A stretch of 64,000 nt of DNA from Rhizobium etli CFN 42 (GCF_000092045.1 NC_007766.1:578518-642517); one strand, 5' to 3'; numbered from the stretch's first letter, positions 52,057 to 62,614 are shown. Translations and numbers: made by a program. Notes: generated from the sequence alone by a model not told the origin.

Positions 52057-53103
52057 TTACGCAAGCGCCTCGTCGGCGTGGCTGAGATCGGAGGCAAGGG
52101 CCTTGTCGAGCACCTTCTGGACGTTGGCGGCGCGCCGGAAGGAGGGTTCCTGGGTCTTGCCCGCCCGGACGGCCTGGACGAACCGCTGGTAGTTCGTCTC
52201 GACGGGATCAAAGGGCACGTCGCGCCAGGTCGCCGTGTGCACGTCTTCGCCCAGGCAGGCGCGCAGCGTCGATTTGCCAGTATCGTAGATCATCTCGATC
52301 GAGCCGGTTTCACCATAGACCCGGAGACGGAGCTGATCCATCTGGCCGGCGGCCGTGCGTGTCGCCTGAATCGTGCCGATCGCGCCGTTGGTGAAATCGA
52401 CATTCATCGTGAAGCTGTCATTAGCGTCGAGATCATATTCGCCGATCCTGTGGTCAGGTGCCTTGTCGAAGGTCTTCAGCCGCGCGAAGACATGGGCGAT
52501 ATCGAGGCCGGAGCCATAAGAGGCGAAATCGACGATGTGGATCCCGATATCGCCGAGCGCGCCGTTTGAGCCGTGCTTTTTACTCAGCCGCCAGAGCCAT
52601 TTGCTTTCGCTCCTCCAGTCACCCCAATGGCGGCCGACCAGCCAGCTTTGTAGATGCGACGCCTCGACGTGGCGCACCGCGCCGATCTCGCCGGCGAGCA
52701 CCATCTGCCGGCCCTTCTGCAGGGCCGGCGAATTGCGGTAGGTGAGATTGACCATGCCGACCTTGCCGGCCCGCTCGATCGCCTCGGTCATTTCCATAGC
52801 TTTCGCGGCATCGGTGGCGAGCGGCTTTTCGCAGAAGACGTGTTTGCCGGCGGCGATCGCCTGAAGCGTGGTCGGGTGGTGGATACTATCGGGCGTGACG
52901 TTCGCCACTGCATCAAATTCGCCCCAGGCGAGCGCCTCCTCGAGCGTGGTGAAGTGATTGGCGACACCATGTTCGGTGCAGAAGGCCGCAAGCCGCTCGG
53001 GGACGACATCGACGCCGCCGACGACGCTGACGCCTTCCATCGCCTTGAAGTGGGCGGCGTGCTGATTGGCCATGCCGCCGGTTCCGAGAATGAGTAGACG
53101 CAT
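52057..53103 (-). CDS. Gfo/Idh/MocA family oxidoreductase
   Basis: A 348-residue NAD(P)-dependent sugar or inositol dehydrogenase. The Rossmann opening is LILGTGGMANQHAAHF, the EKPLATDAAKAM motif carries the catalytic Lys, and the C-terminal domain follows (YGETGSIEM). The ATG at 53103 follows GGAGGAGAAG. It is divergent from the transport operon and convergent with the ROK gene. The substrate probably matches that transporter. Confidence 0.9.
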   Translation of the reverse strand: MRLLILGTGGMANQHAAHFKAMEGVSVVGGVDVVPERLAAFCTEHGVANHFTTLEEALAWGEFDAVANVTPDSIHHPTTLQAIAAGKHVFCEKPLATDAAKAMEMTEAIERAGKVGMVNLTYRNSPALQKGRQMVLAGEIGAVRHVEASHLQSWLVGRHWGDWRSESKWLWRLSKKHGSNGALGDIGIHIVDFASYGSGLDIAHVFARLKTFDKAPDHRIGEYDLDANDSFTMNVDFTNGAIGTIQATRTAAGQMDQLRLRVYGETGSIEMIYDTGKSTLRACLGEDVHTATWRDVPFDPVETNYQRFVQAVRAGKTQEPSFRRAANVQKVLDKALASDLSHADEALA

Positions 53104-53335
53104 CTTCTCCTCCATGGACTTCAGTTTCCGGCTGCCGCTGCGGCCGGGCTAAAATGAACCGACACCGCCATCCGGGATCGATCGGGACTCTTCTTCAGGA
53201 AAATCGCGGGTTGGATGGACCGGGCGTCGCAAGGCGCTCTCGAAAACTTATTTTGACGCGCATCCCTTCCGAAAACCGGGGCTTGCGCTAGCTGCTGTTG
53301 AATGTCGCCAGCATCTCATCCTCCCAAGCTCTGGC

Positions 53336-53370
53336 TTGACATCAAATCAAAGTAACTTAATCTAATTAAT
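53336..53370 (+). promoter_or_regulatory. Candidate promoter/operator of the sugar transport operon
   Basis: TTGACA at 53336-53341, then 16 bases, then TAATCT. The stretch is unusually AT-rich (AGTAACTTAATCTAATTAATG), as in ROK-type operators. It lies about 70-105 bases before the binding protein gene. The remainder of 53104-53441 has no gene. Confidence 0.5.
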
Positions 53371-53441
53371 GCAGCACGGAAATGAGGAGAGGTCAATCGA
53401 CCGCCAGGCTGTATTCGTTCAAAATGGGGAGGAGACCCATC

Positions 53442-54740
53442 ATGAAGAGCGCAACCGTCAGCGCATTGGCGCTGAGCACTGTCTTATTTTCAGCATCCAC
53501 GATTTTTGCCAAGGAACTTGCCACCAAAGACCGGATCGGCCTGGCCGACGCGGCCAAGACCCTCGTCGTCCGCCTGACGAACGACAGCCCGAACAATTCC
53601 GATCCCGCCATCGCCGAAGGCTACCAGAAGCTCTTCGTCGATTTCATCAAGAAGCACCCGGACTGGAAATTGCAGATGCAATTCATGTCCTCGGATATCG
53701 GCACCGAACAGGCCAAGATGCTGGAACAAGCCAAGGCCGGCAATGCGCCGGACTGCGCCGCCGTCGACTCCTTCGTGCTGTCGCAGTTCATGGTCAACCA
53801 CGTACTGGCCGATTTCACGCCCTATTTCTCCAAGGAAGAAGTGGACGATCTCTTCCCCTTCATCCGCAGCGGCATCACCGACAAGGACCAGACGATCCGT
53901 GCCTGGTGGTGGGATACAGACCTTCGCGTGCTCTATCGTAACAAGTCGATCGTCGCCGATGCGCCTGCGACCTGGGACGATCTGAAGAAGGCAGCCCTTG
54001 CCTCCACCAAGGAAGGCATGGAAGGCGTGCTCTTCAACGGCGGGCGCTGGGAAGGCACGACCTTTGACTGGCTCGCCAATTATTGGGCGCTCGGCGGCAA
54101 GCTCGTCGACGACTCGGGCAAGCCGATCTTCGGCGAAGGCGAGAACAAGGAAAAATTCCTGAAGGCGCTGAACTACTTCAAGGATCTCGTCGATTCCGGC
54201 GCGGCCCCCAAGCGCGTCACCACCATCGCCAATTATGACGATATGAACGCCGCGGCCGCAGCGGCAACGACGGCGCTCTTCATCGGCGGCAACTGGCAAT
54301 ATGCGCAGCTGAAGTCGACACTCGACGAAGAGGAATTCAAGAACTGGACCTTCTCGCCGATCCCCGGCCCCTCGGCCAATGAACGCTCGACCGGCACCGG
54401 TGGCTGGACGATCGCTTCCTTCAGCAAGGACAAGGAGAAGATAGAGATGTGCGCGAACCTGGCGCGCGAGGTGTATATGGGACCGGCAAACGCGCTGCAG
54501 CAGCAGTTGCCGACCCGCAAGTCGTTGTTCGACAAGTATGAGGTCTTCTCGACGGAAGCCAACAAGACCTTCGCCAATGCCCTCGTCGACGGCCAGGCGC
54601 GCCCGGGCGTGCCGATCTATCCCGAGATCTCAAACCAGATCCAGATCATGATGGGCGACGTGCTCTCGGGAACGAAGAAACCGGAAGAAGCCCTGGATGC
54701 CGCATTCAGCGCGGCGATGGAGGCCTATAAGCGTCTGTGA
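53442..54740 (+). CDS. Sugar ABC transporter substrate-binding protein
   Basis: A 432-residue periplasmic binding protein of family 1 (CUT1-type). A Sec signal (MKSATVSALALSTVLFSASTI, FAKEL cleavage) is followed by VRLTNDSPNNSDPAIAEGY, IGTEQAKMLEQAKAGNAPDC and the later FIGGNWQYAQLK. It delivers oligosaccharide or polyol ligands to the permeases at 54981-56749. The start at 53442 follows GGGGAGGAG. Substrate not deducible. Confidence 0.92.
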   Translation: MKSATVSALALSTVLFSASTIFAKELATKDRIGLADAAKTLVVRLTNDSPNNSDPAIAEGYQKLFVDFIKKHPDWKLQMQFMSSDIGTEQAKMLEQAKAGNAPDCAAVDSFVLSQFMVNHVLADFTPYFSKEEVDDLFPFIRSGITDKDQTIRAWWWDTDLRVLYRNKSIVADAPATWDDLKKAALASTKEGMEGVLFNGGRWEGTTFDWLANYWALGGKLVDDSGKPIFGEGENKEKFLKALNYFKDLVDSGAAPKRVTTIANYDDMNAAAAAATTALFIGGNWQYAQLKSTLDEEEFKNWTFSPIPGPSANERSTGTGGWTIASFSKDKEKIEMCANLAREVYMGPANALQQQLPTRKSLFDKYEVFSTEANKTFANALVDGQARPGVPIYPEISNQIQIMMGDVLSGTKKPEEALDAAFSAAMEAYKRL

Positions 54741-54767
54741 TGCTACGGCTGAGTTAGGGATTGCGGC

Positions 54768-54914
54768 CTGCCCCTCATCCGGCTGCCGCCACCTTCTCCG
54801 CTTGCGGGGGCGAAGGGACAAGCCGCAACCTCTCCGCCTCTCACCAGCGCCTCGCAAGGCACGTCCCCTCGCCCCGTTAGAGGGGACGCAGGTAGGGGCT
54901 AGGGTGAGGGGCAG
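54768..54914. repeat. Rhizobium intergenic mosaic repeat (RIME-like)
   Basis: Ends are inverted: CTGCCCCTCATCC on the left and GGGTGAGGGGCAG on the right, 147 bases in all, with internal CTTGCGGGGGCGAAGG and GCCCCGTTAGAGGGG elements. This is the pattern of Rhizobium-specific intergenic mosaic repeats. It lies between the binding protein and the first permease and can fold into an RNA that may lower downstream expression. Confidence 0.8.
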
Positions 54915-54980
54915 CTTCTGAGCGTGACGGCGCCTGCCAGCGGGCGCCGTCGACAGTGCCAAACCCGGACAGAGAAGCCA

Positions 54981-55910
54981 ATGAGCCCTATTGCCATCGA
55001 GGCTGACAGCCCGCCTCAAAGCAGAACGTTCATGCGCCGGTTCGCCGGTGCGCCCCTGCCCTGGATCATGCCCGTGATCGTCGTCATCGGCATATTCTAC
55101 CTCTATCCCGTCATCGACGTTTTCCGGCTTTCCTTCACCAATGCGACGCTGATCGGCGAAAACCAGGACTATACGCTGGGGTCGATCGCCAATGCGCTGA
55201 GCTCGCCGCAACTGCCCGACATTTTATGGGCGACGCTGATCTTCGTCGGCGGCAGCGTCATCGGCCAGCAGATCCTCGGTCTTGCGGTCGCCGTCACCGT
55301 CATACGCGGCGAAAAGCGCGGCCTGTTCGGCACCACGATCCTGAGGACGACGGCGCTGGTCGCCTGGGTCGTGCCCGGCATTGCCGGCGGCATCATCTGG
55401 CAGATGCTGTTTTCCGAAGCGCCCTACGGCGCGCTGAACAGCATTCTCAGGCTGATGCACGTGCCGACCGTCGCCTGGCTATCGGACCCGGCGATGGCGC
55501 CGTGGTCGACGCTGATCTCCAACATCTGGCGCGGCACCGCCTTTTCGATGGTCGTCATGTATGCGGCGCTGAAATCGATCGATCCCTCGCTCTATGAAGC
55601 AGCTGAGGTCGACGGAGCCACCGCATCGCAGCAGTTTTTCTTCGTTACGCTGCCGCAACTGCGCGCCGCCATCCTCGTCAACATGATCCTGATCACCATC
55701 CAGACGGTGAACACCTTCGATGCGATTATCACGCTGACGGGCGGCGGACCCGGGCGCGCGACCGAGGTGATCTCGCTCTATGTCTTCAACATCGTTTTCA
55801 GAAACTACGATCTCTCCGGCGGCAGCGTGCTCTCGGTGCTGATGCTGATCATCAGCCTCGGGCTTGCCTTCGTCTACGCCTCGTTCCTGCCGAAGGAGGA
55901 AGAGCAATGA
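54981..55910 (+). CDS. Sugar ABC transporter permease 1
   Basis: A 309-residue CUT1-type permease with six membrane helices. The EAA loop is EAAEVDGATASQQFFFVTLP (about 214-233). The start at 54981 follows AGAGAAGCCA; an upstream in-frame start at 54924 lies within the repeat-derived leader and is unlikely. It overlaps permease 2 by four bases (ATGA). Confidence 0.92.
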   Translation: MSPIAIEADSPPQSRTFMRRFAGAPLPWIMPVIVVIGIFYLYPVIDVFRLSFTNATLIGENQDYTLGSIANALSSPQLPDILWATLIFVGGSVIGQQILGLAVAVTVIRGEKRGLFGTTILRTTALVAWVVPGIAGGIIWQMLFSEAPYGALNSILRLMHVPTVAWLSDPAMAPWSTLISNIWRGTAFSMVVMYAALKSIDPSLYEAAEVDGATASQQFFFVTLPQLRAAILVNMILITIQTVNTFDAIITLTGGGPGRATEVISLYVFNIVFRNYDLSGGSVLSVLMLIISLGLAFVYASFLPKEEEQ

Positions 55911-56749
55911 GCGGACGCACCGGAACCCGGCTCGGCGACGCCATGAGCTATCTCTTCATGCTGGTGATGTTCGTCTTCTTCGCCGGCCCCCTTACCTATC
56001 TGCTGTCGATGGCGCTACGTGACAAGCGCGAGGTCTATCGCGGCGCAGCGCGCTATATTCCCGACAATCCCACTGTCCAGAACTTCATCACCGTTCTCAA
56101 CAACAGCTATTTTCCGATCTATCTCTGGAACGGCCTGAAGCTTGCGGCTCTGAGCGGGCTCGGCGTGCTGATAGTCGCCTTGCCCGCCGCTTACGCGTTC
56201 TCCCGCTTTCAGTTCCGCGGCAAGGGCCTGTCGATGATGGGGCTTCTACTCTTTCAGATGATTTCGCCGCTTGTCATCATGGTGCCGCTCTATCGCTACA
56301 TGAACCGCCTCGGCCTGCTGGACACACATTTTGCCGTCGTCATGGTCTACATCGCGCTCGGCGTTCCCTTGGCGACTTGGCTGTTGAAGAGCACCGTCGA
56401 CGGCATTCCGCGCAGCCTCGACGAAGCTGCGATGATCGACGGCTGCAACCGCTTCTCGGTCTTCTGGCGCATCATCCTGCCCCTGTCTGCCCCAGGCATC
56501 GCCTCGGTCTTCATCATCACCGTGATTGCCGGCTGGTCGCAATTCCTAGTGCCTTTCCTGCTGCTCACCAAAAATGACCTGATGCCGATCGGCGTCGGAA
56601 TCTTTAACTTCCGTGGCATGCAGACCGACTCGTCCATTCAGCTGCTTGCGGCCGCCTGCCTGATTGCGGTTGTTCCAGCGATCGTGGCCTTCCTGTCGCT
56701 CCAGCGGTTGATCCTCGGCGCGATGACCAGCGGCGCGGTGAAGGGATGA
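55907..56749 (+). CDS. Sugar ABC transporter permease 2
   Basis: A 280-residue CUT1-type permease with six helices and EAA loop DEAAMIDGCNRFSVFWRIILP (about 167-187). It overlaps permease 1 and precedes the second ROK regulator by 43 bases. Heterodimerises with permease 1 in the family model. Confidence 0.92.
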   Translation: MSGRTGTRLGDAMSYLFMLVMFVFFAGPLTYLLSMALRDKREVYRGAARYIPDNPTVQNFITVLNNSYFPIYLWNGLKLAALSGLGVLIVALPAAYAFSRFQFRGKGLSMMGLLLFQMISPLVIMVPLYRYMNRLGLLDTHFAVVMVYIALGVPLATWLLKSTVDGIPRSLDEAAMIDGCNRFSVFWRIILPLSAPGIASVFIITVIAGWSQFLVPFLLLTKNDLMPIGVGIFNFRGMQTDSSIQLLAAACLIAVVPAIVAFLSLQRLILGAMTSGAVKG

Positions 56750-56792
56750 GAGGGTCTGCTTCACTCTTCGCGCGTGAGGAAGGACTGAACGC

Positions 56793-58031
56793 ATGAACCA
56801 GACGCTCGGCGCCAGACACTCCCCCGATCTGACGGGCGCCAATGTCGAAGATGCGGGCGAGCACAACCGGGCCGTCGTCTTGCGCTGCATTCACCGTCAG
56901 GCGCCGATTTCGCGCGCCGAGATCGCCAGGCAAACCGGCTTAACCAAACCGGCAATCGCCCGCATCGTCGACCGGCTGCTGGACGAGGGGCTGATCATGG
57001 AAGCCCGCCGGCGGCACGGGCTGAGGGGCCAGCCTGCGATCGAGCTCGAGATCAATCCGGACGCTTATTATGCGATCGGCATCAATATCGACCGCGACCA
57101 CCTGACGATCCTGGCGGTCGACGCCGTCGGCAACGTGCGCGCCCGGGTGCATCACGAGAAGCGCTTCATCCTGCCGGCGGAATTCCTGCAGCTGACATCA
57201 GATGCGATCTCGCATTTCCAGCGCAGCCGGCTGATTGATGACGCACGCCTTGCCGGCATTGGCCTTGCCATGCCGGATTGGCTCGGCGAAATCTCGCTGC
57301 TCGGCAAGCCAGATGCCTATCAGGAATGGACTGATTTCGACGTGCGCGCCGCACTGGAGGGACTGACGCCGCATCCCGTCTTCACCGAAAACGAGGCCAA
57401 TGCGGCAGCCCTTGCCGAGCTCAACTACGGCCTCGGCGCGGAAAGCAGCAGCTTCTTTTATGTCGCCGTCAATGCCTGCCCGGGCGGCGGCCTCGTGCTC
57501 GACGGCAACGGCCATCGCGGCGCCATGGGCCTCAGCGGCGAGATCGGCTGGCTTCCGATCGCAGACGGCCGCGACGGCGAGGCGCAGAAGGTTCAGCTTC
57601 TCGGTGAGATCTTTTCGCTGTTCTTCCTCTATGATTTCCTCGCCCGGCACGGGATCAAAGTGAGCGTTCCCCAGGATCTGCTGACGCTCGATGCACGCGG
57701 CAAGCGCCTCGTTTCGCAGTGGTTGAAGGAGATGAGCGCGCATCTGGCGGTCGCCGTCAAACATATCGCCATGATCGTCGATCCCGACGCCGTGCTCGTC
57801 GGCGGCCGGCTGCCGATCCGCATCGTCGACGAATTGCTGCGTTATGTGCACGAACATCTCGACGCCGAGGACACGAACCTGCCCTCGCTCCATCGCGCCT
57901 CGATCGGCGAGGACGCCTCGGCCATGGGGGCGGCGGCCATGCCGATGGCGGCAGCCCTGATGCTCGCATCGGCTGACGTGGCGCAGCGCACGCGCTCGCC
58001 GCTGAAATTCATGGATCGGCTGAACAGTTGA
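56793..58031 (+). CDS. Second ROK-family transcriptional regulator
   Basis: A 412-residue ROK protein. The winged helix is APISRAEIARQTGLTKPAIARIVDRLLDEGL (about 37-67). The ROK domain retains an intact ENEANAAALAELNYGLG motif and more of the kinase-like features than the regulator at 50891. It lies inside the transport operon, between permease 2 and the isomerase-like gene, so it may autoregulate the operon. Confidence 0.9.
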   Translation: MNQTLGARHSPDLTGANVEDAGEHNRAVVLRCIHRQAPISRAEIARQTGLTKPAIARIVDRLLDEGLIMEARRRHGLRGQPAIELEINPDAYYAIGINIDRDHLTILAVDAVGNVRARVHHEKRFILPAEFLQLTSDAISHFQRSRLIDDARLAGIGLAMPDWLGEISLLGKPDAYQEWTDFDVRAALEGLTPHPVFTENEANAAALAELNYGLGAESSSFFYVAVNACPGGGLVLDGNGHRGAMGLSGEIGWLPIADGRDGEAQKVQLLGEIFSLFFLYDFLARHGIKVSVPQDLLTLDARGKRLVSQWLKEMSAHLAVAVKHIAMIVDPDAVLVGGRLPIRIVDELLRYVHEHLDAEDTNLPSLHRASIGEDASAMGAAAMPMAAALMLASADVAQRTRSPLKFMDRLNS

Positions 58032-58073
58032 AACCGCCGCAAGGCCCCCGGATTTTGATGAAGATCGGAGGAT

Positions 58074-58931
58074 ATGATGAAGATCGGCTTCTATACCTCG
58101 ACATTCAATGACCGTCCGCTGGAGGAAGTGGTGGATTTTGCCGCATCGGCGGGATTCGATGCGATCGAGATCGATGTCGGCGGCCATATCAAGACGCCGG
58201 ACCGGGTGGACGACGCCGTCTCGCTGGCAAGAAGCCGTGGCCTTTTCGTCTCGTCGATCACCTATTTCGGCAATCAGCTCGATGCCGACCGCGACAAGCG
58301 GCGGGAACTTCGGGCACGAACGGCCGAATTTGCAAACGCGATCGGCGGAGCGGGAGTCCCGATCTTCGTGATCTTTCCCGGCCGGGACGACACGGCGAGC
58401 GAGGAAGCCAATTATGACGATTTCGCCGACTTCGCGAACGGGCTGATCGCAGAGACGCAGGCAAGCAGCCTCACCTTCGCGATCGAGAATTGGCCGGGAC
58501 CAAAGGACGATTTTGTCGGGACGACGCCTCGGGGATGGCAGGAGCTTTTCCGCCGGATCACCGATCGCCGCTTCGGCCTCGAATTCGACCCGTCGCACCT
58601 CATCCGCATCGGCGTCGATCCCTATCGAGCGCTGGAGGCGGTGAAGGATCGCATCGCGATCCTGCACGCCAAGGACACGACGATCGACGCCGAGGCCCTG
58701 CAGTCGATCGGCTATCATGGCAAGGGCTGGTGGCAATACAAGCTGCCGGGGCTCGGCCTGCTCGACTGGTCGCGCTTCCTCCGCCAAGCCCGCGGCTACG
58801 GTTTTGACGGCACGCTGTCGATCGAGCACGAGGACGCCGCCTATGGTTGGCCAGGCAAGGATCTCTCCGCGCGCAAGGAGGGCGAGCGCCTCGGCCTCGA
58901 TTATCTCAAAAGTGTTTTGCACCAACTTTGA
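58074..58931 (+). CDS. Sugar phosphate isomerase/epimerase family protein
   Basis: A 285-residue TIM-barrel protein of the AP endonuclease 2/sugar isomerase family. MKIGFYTSTFNDRPLEEVVDFAASAGFDAIEID begins the barrel, FAIENWPG, FGLEFDPSHLIRIGVDP and DGTLSIEHEDAAYG carry the metal-binding Glu/Asp/His. ATGATG at 58074 gives two starts after CGGAGGAT. Probably acts on the imported sugar or its oxidised form made by the Gfo/Idh enzyme. Confidence 0.88.
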   Translation: MMKIGFYTSTFNDRPLEEVVDFAASAGFDAIEIDVGGHIKTPDRVDDAVSLARSRGLFVSSITYFGNQLDADRDKRRELRARTAEFANAIGGAGVPIFVIFPGRDDTASEEANYDDFADFANGLIAETQASSLTFAIENWPGPKDDFVGTTPRGWQELFRRITDRRFGLEFDPSHLIRIGVDPYRALEAVKDRIAILHAKDTTIDAEALQSIGYHGKGWWQYKLPGLGLLDWSRFLRQARGYGFDGTLSIEHEDAAYGWPGKDLSARKEGERLGLDYLKSVLHQL

Positions 58932-58953
58932 CGGCGAATTCGGGAGGAATTTC

Positions 58954-60015
<1,062 letters not shown>

Positions 60016-60051
60016 GCCCGCCGAATGTCCCCTCCCCTTCGGCCGGGCGCC

Positions 60052-60080
60052 GCCGGGGGCGCGTCCGCCGCGCCCCCGGC
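60052..60080. terminator. Very stable GC hairpin after the sugar operon
   Basis: GCCGGGGGCGCG and CGCGCCCCCGGC form a perfect 12-bp stem with a 5-nt loop, 37 bases after the ATPase stop. There is no T tract, but the stability suggests termination or insulation from repABC. Confidence 0.6.
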
Positions 60081-60142
60081 CCGAAGTTCCCGGCTCTTCC
60101 ATGCACATGTGAAGGACGCCAAGTGCTTGAACGAGCACCGAA

Positions 60143-60164
60143 AAGGTTAATATGCGTTAACCTT
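60143..60164. promoter_or_regulatory. Dyad upstream of repA (operator candidate)
   Basis: AAGGTTAA-TATGCG-TTAACCTT is a perfect inverted repeat with a 6-base spacer, about 90 bases before repA. RepA/RepB of this family repress their own operon through such sites. A further imperfect repeat (GGATAATAACG ... CGTTATCC) at 60194-60239 overlaps the leader. Confidence 0.6.
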
Positions 60165-60254
60165 AAATTTCTTGGCGGGCATCGGAGAATCGCGGATAAT
60201 AACGGTTATAGGGGCTTTTGATCCCGAAAATCGTTATCCAAGAGATTGCTACCG

Positions 60255-61463
60255 ATGAACGCTAATTCGAACGCCTTGAAGGCTACGCCGCTGCATTTCG
60301 AGGATCAGATTCTCGAGCACGGCGATGTGATTTCGAAGAAGCTGCATCTCTTGAGCGTGCAGCGCTTTCCGCCGAACGCAAAGAAGACGCTGCGCAGCTT
60401 CTCGCTCGCCGAGGTCGCCAATTATGTCGGGGCGTCGCAGAGCACGCTGAAGAAACTGCATCTCGAAGGCAAAGGCCCCTGCCCGCAGACCTCACCTTCC
60501 GGGCGGCGCTCCTATAGCGCCGAGCAGATGCTGGAGCTCAGGCGCTATCTCGATGCGCATGGTCGCTCCGAGAGCCGCATGTATGTGCCCCATCGCCGCG
60601 GCCATGAGAAGCTGCAGGTCATCGCCGTCGTCAATTTCAAGGGCGGCTCGGGCAAGACGACGACATCAGCCCATCTCGCCCAGCATCTGGCGCTGACCGG
60701 TCATCGCGTGCTTGCCATCGATCTCGATCCGCAGGCGTCCCTCTCTTCCCTGCACGGCTTCCAGCCGGAATTCGACCAGGCCTCCTCGCTCTATGAGGCG
60801 ATCCGCTATGACGGCAAGAGGAAGCCGCTCTCTGAGATCATCCACAGGACGAATTTTCCCGGCCTCGATATCGTGCCGGCCAATCTCGACTTGCAGGAAT
60901 ATGAATACGACACGCCGCTCGCCATGGCCGACAAATCGAGCAATGACGGCAAGACCTTCTTCACCCGTATCTCGCGCGCGCTCGCTGAGGTCGATGACCG
61001 CTACGACGTCGTCGTCATCGATTGCCCGCCGCAGCTCGGCTACCTCACGCTGACGGCGCTGACGGCGGCGACCAGCGTTTTGATCACCATCCATCCGCAG
61101 ATGCTCGACGTCATGTCGATGGGGCAGTTCCTGCTCATGCTCGGCGGCATCCTGAAGCCGATCCGTGCCGCCGGCGCCGAAGTGAACCTCTCCTGGTACC
61201 GCTATCTCATTACCCGCTATGAGCCGACCGACGTGCCGCAGGCGCAGATGGTCGGCTTCATGTCGACGATGTTCCACGAATTCATGCTGAAGAACCAGAT
61301 GGTCAAATCCACCGCGATCTCGGATGCCGGGATCACCAAGCAGACGCTTTACGAGGTCGAGCGCGCCTCGATGAACCGGGGAACCTATGATCGCGCGCTG
61401 GAGGCCATGGGCGCCGTCAACGCGGAGATCGCCGGCCTTATTCACCAGGCATGGGGGCGGTGA
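60255..61463 (+). CDS. repA: RepA, ParA-type partition ATPase
   Basis: A 402-residue plasmid partition ATPase and autorepressor. An N-terminal MerR-like/HTH domain (FSLAEVANYVGASQSTLKKL) precedes a ParA ATPase with deviant Walker A VVNFKGGSGKTTTS (about 123-135) and VVIDCPPQLGYLT. The ATG at 60255 is preferred to TTG at 60246. It is the first gene of the repABC operon. Confidence 0.95.
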   Translation: MNANSNALKATPLHFEDQILEHGDVISKKLHLLSVQRFPPNAKKTLRSFSLAEVANYVGASQSTLKKLHLEGKGPCPQTSPSGRRSYSAEQMLELRRYLDAHGRSESRMYVPHRRGHEKLQVIAVVNFKGGSGKTTTSAHLAQHLALTGHRVLAIDLDPQASLSSLHGFQPEFDQASSLYEAIRYDGKRKPLSEIIHRTNFPGLDIVPANLDLQEYEYDTPLAMADKSSNDGKTFFTRISRALAEVDDRYDVVVIDCPPQLGYLTLTALTAATSVLITIHPQMLDVMSMGQFLLMLGGILKPIRAAGAEVNLSWYRYLITRYEPTDVPQAQMVGFMSTMFHEFMLKNQMVKSTAISDAGITKQTLYEVERASMNRGTYDRALEAMGAVNAEIAGLIHQAWGR

Positions 61464-61483
61464 GTTTGTCGGCTGACAAATTC
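61462..61483. promoter_or_regulatory. parS-like palindrome between repA and repB
   Basis: TTTGTC-GGCT-GACAAA (61465-61480) with one-mismatch outer symmetry (GA-x-...-x-TC). Position and symmetry match parS sites bound by RepB between repA and repB in related plasmids. Confidence 0.5.
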
Positions 61484-61532
61484 GCCGTTTCCGTGAAGCA
61501 AATCAATGGAATGACCGCAATCGGAGGAAGCG

Positions 61533-62507
61533 ATGGCACGAAAGAATCTGCTGGAAGGGCTGGCCGAGATGCCGGACGAAAACGCGGGCGCGCCGAACTA
61601 TCCGATGCGCGGGGCAGGCCGGTCGCTCGTCCGCTCGCTGGATGAGCTCGCCAAGCAGGCGGAAAAATTTCTGGAGGGCGAGGCAGTGGTCGACCTCGAC
61701 CCCGAGCTTGTTGAAACCTCGTTCGTCAAGGATCGTTTGTCGGAGGATGACGAGGCGTTCCGCACGCTGGTCGAGGCGATCCGCGCACGCGGGCAGGACA
61801 CGCCCATCCTGGTGCGTCCCCACGCCAGGATCGACGGACGCTATCAGGTGGTCTTCGGCCATCGGCGGCTGCGCGCCGCCCGCGAGCTCGGCCGCAATGT
61901 CCGCGCCGTCGTCAAGGCGATCGACGACCGGACCCATGTCATCGCCCAGGGTCAGGAGAATTCGGCGCGCGCCGACCTCACCTTTATCGAGCGGGCGCTC
62001 TTCGCCAAGCGGCTGGAGGAGCTCGGCTACGACAGGGAGGTGATCTCGACGGCGCTCGCCGCCAATGCGGCTTCGGTCTCGAAGATGATGTCGGTGATGG
62101 AGCGCCTGTCGCGTGAGGTCGTCCAGGCGATCGGCTCCGCACCCGGGGTCGGGCGCGAGCGCTGGGTGGAACTGTCGCTGCTCGCCGGCAAGGCCGCCAA
62201 TGCGGCGAATGTCGCCAAGGTCCTCGAAGGCGACAACTTTCATCAGTTACCTTCCGACAAACGTTTCGAAGCGCTCTATGCGGCGCTGAACAAAAGCGCG
62301 CGGCCGGTCAAGAAAACCGTCGCCCCGAGGAAGGTGACATGGCAGCCGCTTGATAAGGCTGTCCAGGCGGAAATGAAGAATGACGGCAAGGCGTTCTCGC
62401 TCTCGATGAAGGCGAGGAATGCCGGCCGCTTCGGTGAATTTCTCTCCGGCAGGCTGGATGCGCTCTATGAGCAATTCCTAGCCGAGGAGAGCAAACAAGG
62501 AGACTGA
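61533..62507 (+). CDS. repB: RepB, ParB-type partition protein
   Basis: A 324-residue ParB-family centromere-binding protein. The N-terminal ParB domain contains HARIDGRYQVVFGHRRLRAARELG, then QGQENSARADLTFIERALFAKRLEELGY; a helix-turn-helix follows (AANAASVSKMMSVMERL). CGGAGGAAGCG precedes the ATG. It works with RepA on parS for plasmid segregation. Confidence 0.95.
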   Translation: MARKNLLEGLAEMPDENAGAPNYPMRGAGRSLVRSLDELAKQAEKFLEGEAVVDLDPELVETSFVKDRLSEDDEAFRTLVEAIRARGQDTPILVRPHARIDGRYQVVFGHRRLRAARELGRNVRAVVKAIDDRTHVIAQGQENSARADLTFIERALFAKRLEELGYDREVISTALAANAASVSKMMSVMERLSREVVQAIGSAPGVGRERWVELSLLAGKAANAANVAKVLEGDNFHQLPSDKRFEALYAALNKSARPVKKTVAPRKVTWQPLDKAVQAEMKNDGKAFSLSMKARNAGRFGEFLSGRLDALYEQFLAEESKQGD

Positions 62508-62518
62508 AACCGCAAAAG

Positions 62519-62571
62519 AAAAAGGCCCCCAAACGAACGAGTCGTGGAAGCCCTTCTCACATCCTTAAGCA
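62519..62571 (-). ncRNA. Antisense countertranscript RNA of repABC
   Basis: A ~53-nt minus-strand RNA between repB and repC, opposite to the repC leader. It begins about seven bases after the -10 at 62578-62583 and ends in an imperfect hairpin (GGCTTCCACGA ... TCGTTTGGGGGCC) followed by TTTTTCTTTT on that strand. In repABC plasmids this countertranscript limits repC translation and fixes copy number and incompatibility. Confidence 0.75.
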
Positions 62572-62577
62572 AGACAG

Positions 62578-62606
62578 AGAATCGCATTTTCACGAATCCC
62601 AGTCAA
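62578..62606 (-). promoter_or_regulatory. Promoter of the antisense RNA
   Basis: On the minus strand TTGACT (62606-62601), a 17-base spacer, and GATTCT (62583-62578). Confidence 0.65.
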
Positions 62607-62614
62607 GAGTCCTG

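Noticed and set aside
58717..58953. N-terminal extension of the ABC ATPase frame
   Set aside because: It overlaps the isomerase gene out of frame; ATG at 58954 has a strong ribosome binding site and gives the normal family start.
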